From positions 248,001 through 312,000 of the forward strand of contig NZ_LKHP01000001.1 in assembly GCF_001440545.1 (NCBI RefSeq): a stretch of DNA of 64,000 bases, written 5' to 3'. The position numbers were made by a program, and so were the translations under genes. The notes beneath the pieces were generated by a model. It was not told the origin of the DNA, made no database searches, and saw only the letters and a program-made list of their open reading frames with translations. Positions 1-8,900 of this stretch are shown here, piece after piece. This DNA comes from Caloramator mitchellensis (GTDB taxonomy: Bacteria; Bacillota; Clostridia; Clostridiales; Caloramatoraceae). Positions within the stretch are counted from its first letter, which is position 1, and every line of letters starts with the position of its first letter.

Positions 1-2846
1 AATAAATTTGGCAAAGTTTGTTTTGACCATGAAAATTCATCTACCTGAAGATAAACCGTGAAACCCAAATCCCTTATGGCCTTTGCAATTTCCTTATGAC
101 TTAATGAAAATGGGTCAAAACTTCCTGGGAAAAAAGCAACTTTTTTTTCATTTTCTATATTTATTTCTCCATTTATGATACTATAATCTGATATAAATCT
201 ATATATATGATTTAATGAAGATGCATTTGAAAAAAATAGCAACTCATCTTCTTTATCTTCAGGGATAAGGGTAAGTATTTTCTTTGATAACAACTTAAAT
301 ATTTTATATTTTTCTTCTATCGACATTTTAGCGTTTTCAAATATATTTTTTCCTATAACATTTATGGCAACTCTTTTTATAGCAGGTTCGTAATGAACCA
401 ATCCGTTTAACATTACTCCTAATATTTTGGATAATCTTTGCTTATACTTTGAATCTTCCTCAAAAAAGTTTGATTTGTAGGTGTGGTAATTTGCAACAGT
501 TATGGCAACTGTTTTTAGAAGCAGCGAATTTATTTGCACGCCAGCGTTTTTGATTTTATCGACAAAATCGTCAACAACTTCGTCAAGCTCTACAGGTTTT
601 AAAAATAATATTATTTGTCCAAGATATTCCGGTATATATTTTGTGAATTGGTATCCTTCTATTTCTAATGCCCTTAACAACTCGACAACTATATCGTTCC
701 TTTGTTCCATAGAAAGGTGCGGAATAAGTCTAACTAACATCTCACCCGCCTTATTTCTTACGCTCTCATAGGCGCTTACCTTTAATATATTACAATAGTG
801 AATTGCAGTATACAGACCGTGTGTTCTAATATTTTCTAACGAAAAATCAAACAATAATTCAACCTGAAGTTTTTTCAAAATCCAGTTAGTTGCCGTTTTG
901 AGGTTGCTAAGCGATATTTCTGATATTTTTGGTTCGTATTTATTGATATTGAAATCAATATTTTCTCCAAGCTGTTTTAAAGTTTTAAATTTTATATATT
1001 CTTCTGCTTCATATTTGCAATGCTTCAAACTTTCATTTAATTCGTCAATCAACTCGTGTTTTAATGGAAAGTATTCATATCTTGTAGAAATATTATAAAT
1101 AGCATCAAGTGAAGTTAATTCGATAGTTTTATCTCCACTTTTTAGCATGTTAATTAAAAATTTAATTAACTCTGAACTATTCTCGTCGATTGGAATTGTC
1201 TTGATAGCCTGAATTAAATAGATTAAAGTGGATTTTTTGTAATCATTTGATTTATAGTATTCACAAATTATTTGTTTTATTGAATTAAGCTGGTTGGTCC
1301 TACAACTTTTAAATAAAGACTTTAACATCGAATTAAGATTATATCCAATCCAATTTCTGTGAATTTCAATTAGCCTTTCATCGGGATTTAAAAACAAATC
1401 AAGGTATTGTTTAAACAAATCGCTTCCAGTAATATCAGGCTTTTCAATCGTAACATCCTCAGGAACTTCTTTTCTGTAATCTTCATCAAATGTGGCAATT
1501 AATGTTCCAATTAGCTGTGCACATTGCTTTCTAATGTCATCCTCGGGATTTATCATTTCATCATACAAAAATTTTAACATTAGAATTTTTTGATGCTGAG
1601 TTAAATATTGAGAGTATTCTTCAAAAACCGAAAGATATTCTCTTAAATTATTCTTGTCATTTAAACTACGAGCAGACTCCAACATTAAATTTAATGAGCT
1701 TTCATCGCGCAATCTATACATTAAATTGATGTTGTGATAAATAGAGTTATATTTAATATTGTTTATTATTTCTTTTCCCTGTAAAAGCGAGTAAGAAGGT
1801 TCTAATTTTATATTTTTATCATTTGATTCGAGGCTAACATTAATCCCAAGGCTAATTAAGTAATCTTCAAAGTCCTTTAATTTGCTATATACTTTTCTAT
1901 ATCTTTTTTCCTTTTTTTCATCCACGTTATCTAGTTTTTCAAGTATTACATCAAATGAATCCTTTAGCTCAAATATATACATCACGTTCTTATCATCAAT
2001 TTTTTTGTTTTTAACTCTGAAGTCTGCATAAATCAGAACAAGGGATTCTATTGGCAGGTTTTCAAGTTCTAAATCCCATGTGGAATGATTAACTGCTATG
2101 TGTCCGATGTAGGGCATTTTGTTTTTCTTAAACCAGATATCCGTATAGTAATAATGAAGGTAAGGCAGCCTTTTAAGTTCAGAAGTTCTGCAACCGAATT
2201 TGCCTATATCATGCCCAATTGATGCACCTGAAATTTTAGCAAGGCTTATTGGAAGACCTATTTTTTTGATTTGCCTTGCAATATGCATTGCAACATCGTG
2301 AACGCCGCAAATATGGTCTATTGTATTGTGATGGGTAATTTCTCTATGCAGTTTCATAAGTTCGTAAATATACTGATTTCTAAAGGACTTAACAAAATTC
2401 TTATACTCATGCTTTAATTCATCTTCAACTTCATCTTCGTTTAAAAAATGAAGTGCATGTTTGCTCTGCCATGTGTCATCTTCGGAGTATTTTTGAATTT
2501 CATTCATAATACTATACATTTTTAAGAAAAATTCGCATGTAATATTATATTCTTCCTTTAACCCGATTGTGTTTGCATTTGGAAAGGACTTGTTTAATGT
2601 GTATTCATATAAATAAAACAAAAAGTCATCTGGAACTGGTCCAAGTTTGATTAGATATTCGTTGATTGAAGCAAAAAGGTCCCTTGCAGTAAACTTTTTT
2701 TCCTGTAAAAGAATATTCAACTTGGTAATAAAAATCTTGTTATTAATCAAACTTTTAATTGTTTTAATCTTTTGATTAAAAATTGGCAACATTTCAAAGG
2801 CATTCATTTCATTTGACAAAATATTAAGAATATTTATATTTTCCAT
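1..2846 (-). CDS. HD-domain / HEAT-like / NadD-like nucleotidyltransferase fusion protein (3' end cut by window)
   Basis: This is my own reverse-strand translation; no in-frame stop was met in the parts I read, and at least 948 residues lie in the window. The start is an ATG at 2846 with AGGTGAT six bases upstream. An HD metal-dependent phosphohydrolase domain covers about residues 165-290: candidate ligands are H178, H212-D213 in a GHDIGKFG motif, H249/H254 and D275. A long helical region follows, with HEAT-like stretches around residues 430-470. From about residue 903 a hydrophobic strand leads into PGSFDPFSLSHKE, the nucleotide-binding signature of the NadD/cytidylyltransferase superfamily; the window ends in that domain. 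By family knowledge the HD part could hydrolyse a nucleotide and the C-terminal part could transfer AMP or CMP, but the substrate is unknown. It is divergent from pilB with a 196 bp gap. The domain calls are firm; the function is open. Confidence 0.8.
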   Translation of the reverse strand, partial: MENINILNILSNEMNAFEMLPIFNQKIKTIKSLINNKIFITKLNILLQEKKFTARDLFASINEYLIKLGPVPDDFLFYLYEYTLNKSFPNANTIGLKEEYNITCEFFLKMYSIMNEIQKYSEDDTWQSKHALHFLNEDEVEDELKHEYKNFVKSFRNQYIYELMKLHREITHHNTIDHICGVHDVAMHIARQIKKIGLPISLAKISGASIGHDIGKFGCRTSELKRLPYLHYYYTDIWFKKNKMPYIGHIAVNHSTWDLELENLPIESLVLIYADFRVKNKKIDDKNVMYIFELKDSFDVILEKLDNVDEKKEKRYRKVYSKLKDFEDYLISLGINVSLESNDKNIKLEPSYSLLQGKEIINNIKYNSIYHNINLMYRLRDESSLNLMLESARSLNDKNNLREYLSVFEEYSQYLTQHQKILMLKFLYDEMINPEDDIRKQCAQLIGTLIATFDEDYRKEVPEDVTIEKPDITGSDLFKQYLDLFLNPDERLIEIHRNWIGYNLNSMLKSLFKSCRTNQLNSIKQIICEYYKSNDYKKSTLIYLIQAIKTIPIDENSSELIKFLINMLKSGDKTIELTSLDAIYNISTRYEYFPLKHELIDELNESLKHCKYEAEEYIKFKTLKQLGENIDFNINKYEPKISEISLSNLKTATNWILKKLQVELLFDFSLENIRTHGLYTAIHYCNILKVSAYESVRNKAGEMLVRLIPHLSMEQRNDIVVELLRALEIEGYQFTKYIPEYLGQIILFLKPVELDEVVDDFVDKIKNAGVQINSLLLKTVAITVANYHTYKSNFFEEDSKYKQRLSKILGVMLNGLVHYEPAIKRVAINVIGKNIFENAKMSIEEKYKIFKLLSKKILTLIPEDKEDELLFFSNASSLNHIYRFISDYSIINGEINIENEKKVAFFPGSFDPFSLSHKEIAKAIRDLGFTVYLQVDEFSWSKQTLPNL

Positions 2847-3042
2847 AAAATCACCTACATATGCTGAATTTATTAATATTATCTCAAATTCAACTATTTT
2901 AATCAAGATTATAATTAATTCAAAATTTGAATGTTATATTTACTAATTTAGGAAAGTGATTTATAATTATTGTGTAATTATTTACAAAGAAATTATTTTT
3001 TGTCGTTTCAGATTAAGTCAATTTTGAAAGGAATATGCCATT

Positions 3043-4728
3043 ATGCAAATAAAAAAGAGACTTGGTGAATTTTTGGTCGAAACTGGATTGATAACTCCGG
3101 AACAATTGCAAAAAGCTCTTATGCTTCAAAAAAGTAGTGGTAAAAAATTAGGAGAAATACTCGTAGAGCAGGGATTTATTACAGAGGATCAAATTATCGA
3201 GGTCCTGGAATTTCAACTTGGCATTCCTCATGTAAAATTAGATAGATTTCCAATCGAACAGGATGCTATTAAACTTGTTTCAGAAAACATAGCTAAAAGG
3301 CATACACTTCTACCAATAAAAATTGAACACGATAAATTATATGTTGCCATGGCTGATCCTTTGAACATTTTTGCAATAGAGGACGTCCAAATTTATAGTG
3401 GAAAAAATGTTCAACCAGCAATTGCAAAATCTGAGGACATAAAAAAACAAATAGATAAATATTATGGCAAACAGGAAGCTTTAAAGGCAGCTGAAGAATT
3501 TAAGAAAGAAAATAAGTTTTTTAGGCTTGATAGAAATAAACAGTCAAAAGAGCAGGATGATTCTGCTTCTGCACCTATAGTAAAGCTTGTAAATTCAGTT
3601 TTTGAACAAGCTATAATTCAAAGAGCAAGCGATATACATATCGAACCATTTGAAGAGGAAATAATTATTAAATTCAGAATAGACGGTATTTTATACGAAA
3701 TTATGAAGACTGAAGTTGAACTTCATGCTCCGCTTGTTGCAAGAATAAAAGTTCTTGGAAATATGGATATTGCTGAAAAAAGAATACCTCAGGATGGTAG
3801 AACATCATATAATTATTTTGATAGAGAATATGATATGAGAATATCTACACTTCCAACGGTATATGGTGAAAAAGTTGTAATAAGAATAGCTGATAAAAAG
3901 GCTTTTCTTAAGGAGAAGAAGGATTTGGGATTTCTAAAACAGGATTTAGATAGATATGATAAAATTATTTCATCACCGCATGGAATCATTCTTGTTAGCG
4001 GTCCTACTGGAAGCGGTAAGTCGACAACGCTATATACAATTTTAAGAGAATTAAATACCGGAACAAAAAATATAATTACAGTAGAGGACCCGGTTGAGAG
4101 CACGATAAAGGGTGTTAATCAGGTTGAAATAAATCAAAAGGCTGGATTGACTTTTGCTACAGCTTTAAGGTCAATTTTAAGACAGGACCCTGATATAATA
4201 ATGATAGGTGAGATCAGAGATAAGGAAACGGCAGAGATTGCTGTAAGAGCAGCAATAACAGGGCATCTGGTTTTATCTACAATACACACCAATGATGCTC
4301 CAAGCGCTGTAACAAGACTTGTTGATATGGGCATTGAAAACTTTTTAATAAGCTCTTCACTTGTAGGGGTTATAGCACAAAGACTTGTTAGAAAAATTTG
4401 TCCGCACTGTAAGGAAGAATATGTTCCTGATGAAGCTGAAGTTAAGGCATTAGGCTTTGACGCTAGTGAAATAGACAAGCTATATAAAGGTAAGGGCTGT
4501 GTTTACTGCGGCAATAAAGGATATATAGGAAGAACTGGAATATATGAAATATTAATTGTCGACAAAAACTTAAGAAACTATATATTAAAAAGTGCCAGCA
4601 GCGATGAATTGAAGGATTTGGCGTTACAAAATGGAATGTTAACTTTAAAACAAAGCTGTGCCCAAAAGGTAAAAAAAGGAGAAACAACATTTGAGGAATT
4701 TTTAAGGGTTACCTATAGTATGGAATAA
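3043..4728 (+). CDS. pilB: Type IV pilus assembly ATPase PilB (GspE family) with MshEN domain
   Basis: Cytoplasmic hexameric motor that powers pilus extension. The 561 residues are normal for PilB. Residues 5-55 carry a tandem RLGxxLVxxGxI / LGExLVxxGFI pattern, the MshEN (GspE N-terminal) signature that binds c-di-GMP in MshE and some clostridial PilB proteins. The ATPase core has Walker A GPTGSGKS at 320-327, Walker B around 382-393 (DPDIIMIGEIRD) and a tetracysteine zinc site, CPHC at 453-456 and CVYC at 486-489. It is the first gene of a 13.7 kb co-directional pilus operon; pilC follows 12 bp downstream. A GAAAGGAA sequence lies about 12 bases before the ATG. The identification is secure. 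c-di-GMP binding is inferred from the motif. Confidence 0.96.
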   Translation: MQIKKRLGEFLVETGLITPEQLQKALMLQKSSGKKLGEILVEQGFITEDQIIEVLEFQLGIPHVKLDRFPIEQDAIKLVSENIAKRHTLLPIKIEHDKLYVAMADPLNIFAIEDVQIYSGKNVQPAIAKSEDIKKQIDKYYGKQEALKAAEEFKKENKFFRLDRNKQSKEQDDSASAPIVKLVNSVFEQAIIQRASDIHIEPFEEEIIIKFRIDGILYEIMKTEVELHAPLVARIKVLGNMDIAEKRIPQDGRTSYNYFDREYDMRISTLPTVYGEKVVIRIADKKAFLKEKKDLGFLKQDLDRYDKIISSPHGIILVSGPTGSGKSTTLYTILRELNTGTKNIITVEDPVESTIKGVNQVEINQKAGLTFATALRSILRQDPDIIMIGEIRDKETAEIAVRAAITGHLVLSTIHTNDAPSAVTRLVDMGIENFLISSSLVGVIAQRLVRKICPHCKEEYVPDEAEVKALGFDASEIDKLYKGKGCVYCGNKGYIGRTGIYEILIVDKNLRNYILKSASSDELKDLALQNGMLTLKQSCAQKVKKGETTFEEFLRVTYSME

Positions 4729-4740
4729 AGAGGGATAAAG

Positions 4741-5955
4741 ATGGCTGAGTTTGTTTATGAAGCGATAAATAAGAATGGGAAAAAGGTAAAGGGGAACGTT
4801 GTAGCACCTGATGTTCAATCAGCATTACGACAACTGAAGGAAAAGGAACTATATATAGTAAGCATCGATGAAAAAAGTCTTTTGCAAAAAGATGTTCAGA
4901 TAAATTTATTTAAAAAAGTATCTTCAAAGGATTTATCTTTGTTTTGCAGGCAAATAGCAACTTTGCTGCAAGCAGGTTTAAACATATTAACCTGCCTTAA
5001 TGTTGCAAGAAAACAAATGACAAACAAGACACTTGCAAAAGCAATAAATACACTCTATGAAGATGTAGAAAAGGGTGTTACTCTTTCGGATTCGATGAGG
5101 AATTTTAACAATGTATTTCCCACCATATTGATTAATATGGTGGAGGCTGGAGAAGTCAGCGGTTCCTTGGATAATTCATTTGAAAAGATGGCAATTCATT
5201 TTGAAAAGGAAATGAAGCTAAAGCAGAAGGTGACAAATGCTTTGATGTATCCAGCGATTGTCCTTGTTGTATCCTTTATAGTTTTAATTCTTCTGTTGAT
5301 TTTTGTAATTCCAACATTTGTTGGGCTTTTTAATGACTTAGGGGTAGAACTACCGCCAACTACAAGGTTTATACTGTCAACAAGTTCTTTCTTAAAAAAT
5401 AATTATATGTTATTAATTGCTTTAATTATATTGTTTACAATTTTAATTAATTATTATAAAAAAACCCCGACAGGAAGCATATTATTTTCAAAGACAAGGT
5501 TAAAAGTCCCTGTTGCAGGAAATATAACTCTTAATGCTTCTATTGCGAGGTTTTCAAGGACTCTTTCCACGTTGATAAATGCAGGCGTTCCATTAGTATC
5601 TGCAATAGACACTACAAAAAAACTTTTAGGAAACGTCTATATAGAAGAGCAGTTTGAAAGAGTTGCTGAAAGGGTAAAAGGAGGTGAAGGGTTAAGTAGA
5701 CCGATTGAAGATTTAGGCATTTTCCCAACTCTTGTTCCAATAATGATTGAAACTGGGGAAGAGAGTGGAACTCTAGAGGAAATGCTCTCTAAACTTGCAG
5801 ATTATTATGAAAATGAAGTAGAAAATTCTGTATCAAGATTAACAGCAATATTTGAACCAGTAATGATTGTATTTTTAGCGCTTATTGTAGGCTTTATGCT
5901 TGCTTCAATCATATTGCCTATGTTTAAACTCTATGGAAACATGAATTTAGGATAG
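4741..5955 (+). CDS. pilC: Type IV pilus inner-membrane platform protein PilC (GspF family)
   Basis: Polytopic membrane protein that couples the PilB motor to pilin insertion. It has 404 residues, the usual length. Two homologous T2SSF domains are visible, each starting with an FCRQIATLL- or FSRTLSTLI-like helix. Hydrophobic segments lie near residues 170-195 and 220-240 and at the C-terminus (IVFLALIVGFMLASIILPMF). The N-terminal region begins with FVYEAINKNGKKVKG, typical of the family. The gene sits between pilB and the major pilin with gaps of about 12 bp, so it is probably cotranscribed. Confidence 0.95.
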   Translation: MAEFVYEAINKNGKKVKGNVVAPDVQSALRQLKEKELYIVSIDEKSLLQKDVQINLFKKVSSKDLSLFCRQIATLLQAGLNILTCLNVARKQMTNKTLAKAINTLYEDVEKGVTLSDSMRNFNNVFPTILINMVEAGEVSGSLDNSFEKMAIHFEKEMKLKQKVTNALMYPAIVLVVSFIVLILLLIFVIPTFVGLFNDLGVELPPTTRFILSTSSFLKNNYMLLIALIILFTILINYYKKTPTGSILFSKTRLKVPVAGNITLNASIARFSRTLSTLINAGVPLVSAIDTTKKLLGNVYIEEQFERVAERVKGGEGLSRPIEDLGIFPTLVPIMIETGEESGTLEEMLSKLADYYENEVENSVSRLTAIFEPVMIVFLALIVGFMLASIILPMFKLYGNMNLG

Positions 5956-5967
5956 GGGGTTTTATAA

Positions 5968-6336
5968 ATGGAAAAGAGAAATAAGAAGAAAGGTTTTACG
6001 TTGATTGAAATGGTTGTTGTAATGGCAATAATAGCTATTTTAGCTGCAGTTGCAGTTCCACAGGCGATGAAACAAATAAACAATGCTAAGAAGACGGCAG
6101 ATATTGCAGCAGCAAAGGAAATAGCTTCTGCACTGATGCAAGGAATGGCAGAAGGAAATACATTAACTACAAATACTACTTCTAATTTACCAACATGGAT
6201 TACTAACTACACAAGCTATGATCAAAATTCAAAAACAAAGAAAGAAGGAGAAGTTTTTCAATACAATTATAATGGAACTGAGTTAAAGATATTTTCTAAT
6301 AATAAGGAACTATATCCTGATTCATCCAAATATTAA
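5968..6336 (+). CDS. pilA: Major type IV pilin (PilA-like prepilin)
   Basis: Small prepilin of 122 residues. The class III leader MEKRNKKKG is followed by FTLIEMVVVMAIIAILAAV, a canonical prepilin cleavage and N-methylation site: cleavage after G9, with the conserved Glu at position +5 of the mature protein. The remaining roughly 95 residues form a short, low-complexity globular head. A strong GGGGG ribosome binding site precedes the ATG. Its position directly after pilC, and the stable hairpin just after its stop codon, suggest it is the most abundant product of the operon. The prepilin peptidase PilD that must process it is not in this window. Confidence 0.93.
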   Translation: MEKRNKKKGFTLIEMVVVMAIIAILAAVAVPQAMKQINNAKKTADIAAAKEIASALMQGMAEGNTLTTNTTSNLPTWITNYTSYDQNSKTKKEGEVFQYNYNGTELKIFSNNKELYPDSSKY

Positions 6337-6346
6337 TGATGATTCA

Positions 6347-6367
6347 ACCAGAGGCCCAGCCTCTGGT
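6347..6367 (+). terminator. Hairpin after pilA (partial terminator or mRNA stabiliser)
   Basis: ACCAGAGGC, loop CCA, GCCTCTGGT: a perfect 9 bp GC-rich stem 11 bases after the pilA stop, followed by CTAATTAAA rather than a clean U-tract. This favours partial termination or 3' end protection over a full stop, because the minor pilin genes continue downstream. It could raise pilA mRNA over the rest of the operon. Confidence 0.65.
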
Positions 6368-6393
6368 CTAATTAAACATATGGATGTGATATT

Positions 6394-6888
6394 ATGAAAA
6401 AAGGGTTTACGCTTGTTGAAATTATAATCGTCCTTGCAATACTGGGAATATTGATTGCGATTACAAATATAAATTTCGTAAGATTGAGTCAGAAGTCAAA
6501 ATTAGATAGTGCTGCTAACGATATAGCTGCAATGGTTAAAGAAGTCTATGAGAAGAGCAATAACGAGATGGATTATACTAAATGGAAAATAGAAATAAAA
6601 AGAGGTAGTTCAAATTATAATATATCGATAATAAACAATGGACAAGTTGTTAGAAGTATTGAATTACAAAATGCAATCATGGAATTTAACGATGGAAATG
6701 TAAATTTGTCTGTTGATACGGTGAATTTGATTAATTTTGCTTCAAATGGAAACATTGTCTTTAAAAATAACGCACTTAATAATGAATTTATCAATTTCAA
6801 TATAAAATTAACAAACAGTAGTAATTCTGAAATTTATAAGACAATAGAAATTAAGTCAACTCCACCAGGCTATGTAATAATCAAATAG
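6394..6888 (+). CDS. Type IV pilin-like minor pilin
   Basis: 164 residues with a short class III leader: MKKG then FTLVEIIIVLAILGILIAI, predicting cleavage after G4 with Glu at mature position 5. The rest alternates short polar and beta-like segments, as in GspH/PilE-type minor pilins; I do not recognise a specific subfamily. It lies 57 bp after pilA and 10 bp before the next pilin-like gene. By analogy with other type IV systems it probably primes or tips the pilus. Confidence 0.87.
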   Translation: MKKGFTLVEIIIVLAILGILIAITNINFVRLSQKSKLDSAANDIAAMVKEVYEKSNNEMDYTKWKIEIKRGSSNYNISIINNGQVVRSIELQNAIMEFNDGNVNLSVDTVNLINFASNGNIVFKNNALNNEFINFNIKLTNSSNSEIYKTIEIKSTPPGYVIIK

Positions 6889-6898
6889 GGATGATAAA

Positions 6899-7390
6899 AT
6901 GAAGGAAAAAGGATTTACTTTGATTGAGATAATGGTTGTTTCTATAATATTATTAATATTATTAGGTATAGGATATGATTTTTTAATTCGAAATACAAAA
7001 CTTTTGACGGAAGAAAAGCAAAAAGCATATATTGAATCTCAAGTAAAAAGTTTTTTGGATTTTACTACTTCTTCGCTTCAGACGTCTTTTCAGGAAGAAA
7101 TAAAAATAATAGATGAAAATTCATTTGAAAAATTAATAATAATCGTTCCAAAAGAAAACAGCACATTAGATTATTCAGGAAATGGAAATCATATTAAAAT
7201 ATACTTTGATTCATCAACTAAGTCATTGATAATCGAAAAGGATAATATTCCAAACCAAATATTATCCGGATATGTGGAGAATTTTAGAATTAAAATTGAA
7301 GGTAATTTTTTAAGTATAAATTTTGATGTCGATTATAAAATTAGAAATTATAAAAGGACTTATTCGTTGAATTATAACATTAGAAAATGA
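6899..7390 (+). CDS. Type IV pilin-like minor pilin (prepilin)
   Basis: 163 residues. The leader MKEKG followed by FTLIEIMVVSIILLILLGIGYDF gives a standard prepilin site after G5. The head is rich in Lys, Asn and Ile, with no cysteines seen. Its stop overlaps the alternative ATG of pilM, pointing to cotranscription and possible translational coupling. The exact minor pilin role (PilV/PilW/GspJ-like) cannot be assigned from sequence alone. Confidence 0.86.
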   Translation: MKEKGFTLIEIMVVSIILLILLGIGYDFLIRNTKLLTEEKQKAYIESQVKSFLDFTTSSLQTSFQEEIKIIDENSFEKLIIIVPKENSTLDYSGNGNHIKIYFDSSTKSLIIEKDNIPNQILSGYVENFRIKIEGNFLSINFDVDYKIRNYKRTYSLNYNIRK

Positions 7391-7401
7391 GGGGTAGAGA
7401 T

Positions 7402-8328
7402 ATGTTTAATACCTTATGTATAGAATTAAGCAACAATTATATAAAAATAGTAGAAGGCAAAAAAGGCAAGAAAATTACTGTTGAGAGAGTTGAACAGATT
7501 GATTTGAAATCAGGTTCAAGCTACATTGCTGACAACTTGGATGAAGATGAAATATATGAGAAGCTAAACAAATTTTTTGTAGAAAATAATTTAAAAAGAA
7601 GAAGTGCAAACATAATTTTATCAGGTATTTCAAATTTATTGGTAAGAGAAATGACTTTACCAACAGTTCCAGAAGAAAAAATGTATAATCTACTAAAAAT
7701 AGAATCGGCGCAATATTTTCCTGTAAATCTTGACAAGTATTTGCTCGATTACAAGGTTATAAATAAATTTAAGGCCGAAAAGGTAAGTAAGCAAAACTTA
7801 TTAGTGTTCGCAATACCAAGACAAATAATCGAAAAGGTAATTAGTATTTCACAAAAATTAAAATTGAAAATAAATAAAATTGATATAGAACAAAATGTGC
7901 TATCAAAGATGATTGCTTTTAAGAAATTGGAAAATGATACAAGCAACATGATTGTTAGTATACAAAGAAGTTTTATAACCTGTGTTGTTGTTAAGAATGG
8001 CATAATTCAAATCTCCAAAACATTTCCCTATGATTTGATTGATTTTTATGAGAATAGAAACAATCAGGAATTTATTCCAGATGCCTATGCAATAAAAGAC
8101 GCAATTGATAATATAACTAAATTGATAGAATTTTATGCAACAAAGGAAAGAAGCCAAATATCAAATATTTATATTACCGGGGAATTGTCAAAATATTTTA
8201 ATTTTAGCCTACACATCCAACAGAATACAGGAGCCAATACAAGTATACTTGAAAAAATTGAAAATATAGAAGTAAAAAAAGAAATAGAAGGAAACAACTA
8301 TCTTGTTCCATTAGCAGGCCTACTATAG
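7402..8328 (+). CDS. pilM: PilM-like cytoplasmic actin-fold pilus assembly protein
   Basis: Resembles PilM, an actin/FtsA-like ATPase-fold protein that binds the PilN N-terminus and links the membrane alignment complex to the motor. I prefer the ATG at 7402 (308 residues) over the in-frame ATG at 7387, because GAGGGG lies correctly 6-11 bases upstream of 7402 whereas the earlier ATG overlaps the preceding gene without its own site. The N-terminus (TLCIELSNNYIKIVEG) and RRSANIILSG match the family layout of a phosphate-1-like strand and a swivel domain. PilN- and PilO-like genes follow, which supports the call. Confidence 0.85.
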   Translation: MFNTLCIELSNNYIKIVEGKKGKKITVERVEQIDLKSGSSYIADNLDEDEIYEKLNKFFVENNLKRRSANIILSGISNLLVREMTLPTVPEEKMYNLLKIESAQYFPVNLDKYLLDYKVINKFKAEKVSKQNLLVFAIPRQIIEKVISISQKLKLKINKIDIEQNVLSKMIAFKKLENDTSNMIVSIQRSFITCVVVKNGIIQISKTFPYDLIDFYENRNNQEFIPDAYAIKDAIDNITKLIEFYATKERSQISNIYITGELSKYFNFSLHIQQNTGANTSILEKIENIEVKKEIEGNNYLVPLAGLL

Positions 8329-8343
8329 TTTAAGGGGGATATT

Positions 8344-8895
8344 ATGTTTGAAAATTTACTAAATAAGAATAAAGATATTGATTTTTTGAAGGCTTATTAT
8401 CTTTCAAATAAAAAAAGTGAGTTTGATTTCAAGAAAATATTATATTTTATTGCCGTTGAATTAGCAGTTTTTATTATCATATCTTCGGTTTTATTGTATA
8501 AAGCCACATATTATAAAATACAAAATGAAAATTTGTCAAGGAAGATTGGGGAATTACAGAAAATAGAAAAGCAACTAAATGAGTTCCAAGCAATTAAGAC
8601 TTTATATGAAAAAAAACTTTCTATTAATAATAAAGTAACAGAGGATAACGACTATATAAACAATGCAATAGTAGAACTTGAGCAGATAACACCTTCAGAA
8701 GTTATTTATGAAAACATTAATATATCAAAAGGAAAAATTATGTTTATTATCAAATCATCTAAGGAAGAAAATATTGCTCAGTTTTTAAACAACCTGCAAA
8801 ATTCAGATAAGTTTAGCAATATTAGCTTTAATGGTATATCAAATCAAAACAATATAAAAAGAACATCAATTTCAGCTGATATAGTAAGGAAGTGA
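8344..8895 (+). CDS. pilN: PilN-like membrane protein of the pilus alignment complex
   Basis: 183 residues: a cytoplasmic N-terminal tail of about 35 residues, one transmembrane helix near residues 38-58 (ILYFIAVELAVFIIISSVLL), then a coiled coil (about 60-95) and a small extracytoplasmic ferredoxin-like domain. This is the PilN architecture; the short tail before the membrane helix is the PilM-binding site in known systems. Sequence similarity to described PilN is low, so the call rests on architecture and position between pilM and the pilO-like gene. A GGGGGAT ribosome binding site is present. Confidence 0.77.
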   Translation: MFENLLNKNKDIDFLKAYYLSNKKSEFDFKKILYFIAVELAVFIIISSVLLYKATYYKIQNENLSRKIGELQKIEKQLNEFQAIKTLYEKKLSINNKVTEDNDYINNAIVELEQITPSEVIYENINISKGKIMFIIKSSKEENIAQFLNNLQNSDKFSNISFNGISNQNNIKRTSISADIVRK

Positions 8896-8900
8896 TTTGA

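Noticed and set aside
502-1098. Two forward-strand reading frames (89 and 66 residues) in the left region
   Set aside because: They are antisense to the long HD/nucleotidyltransferase gene, lack ribosome sites and have low-complexity translations.
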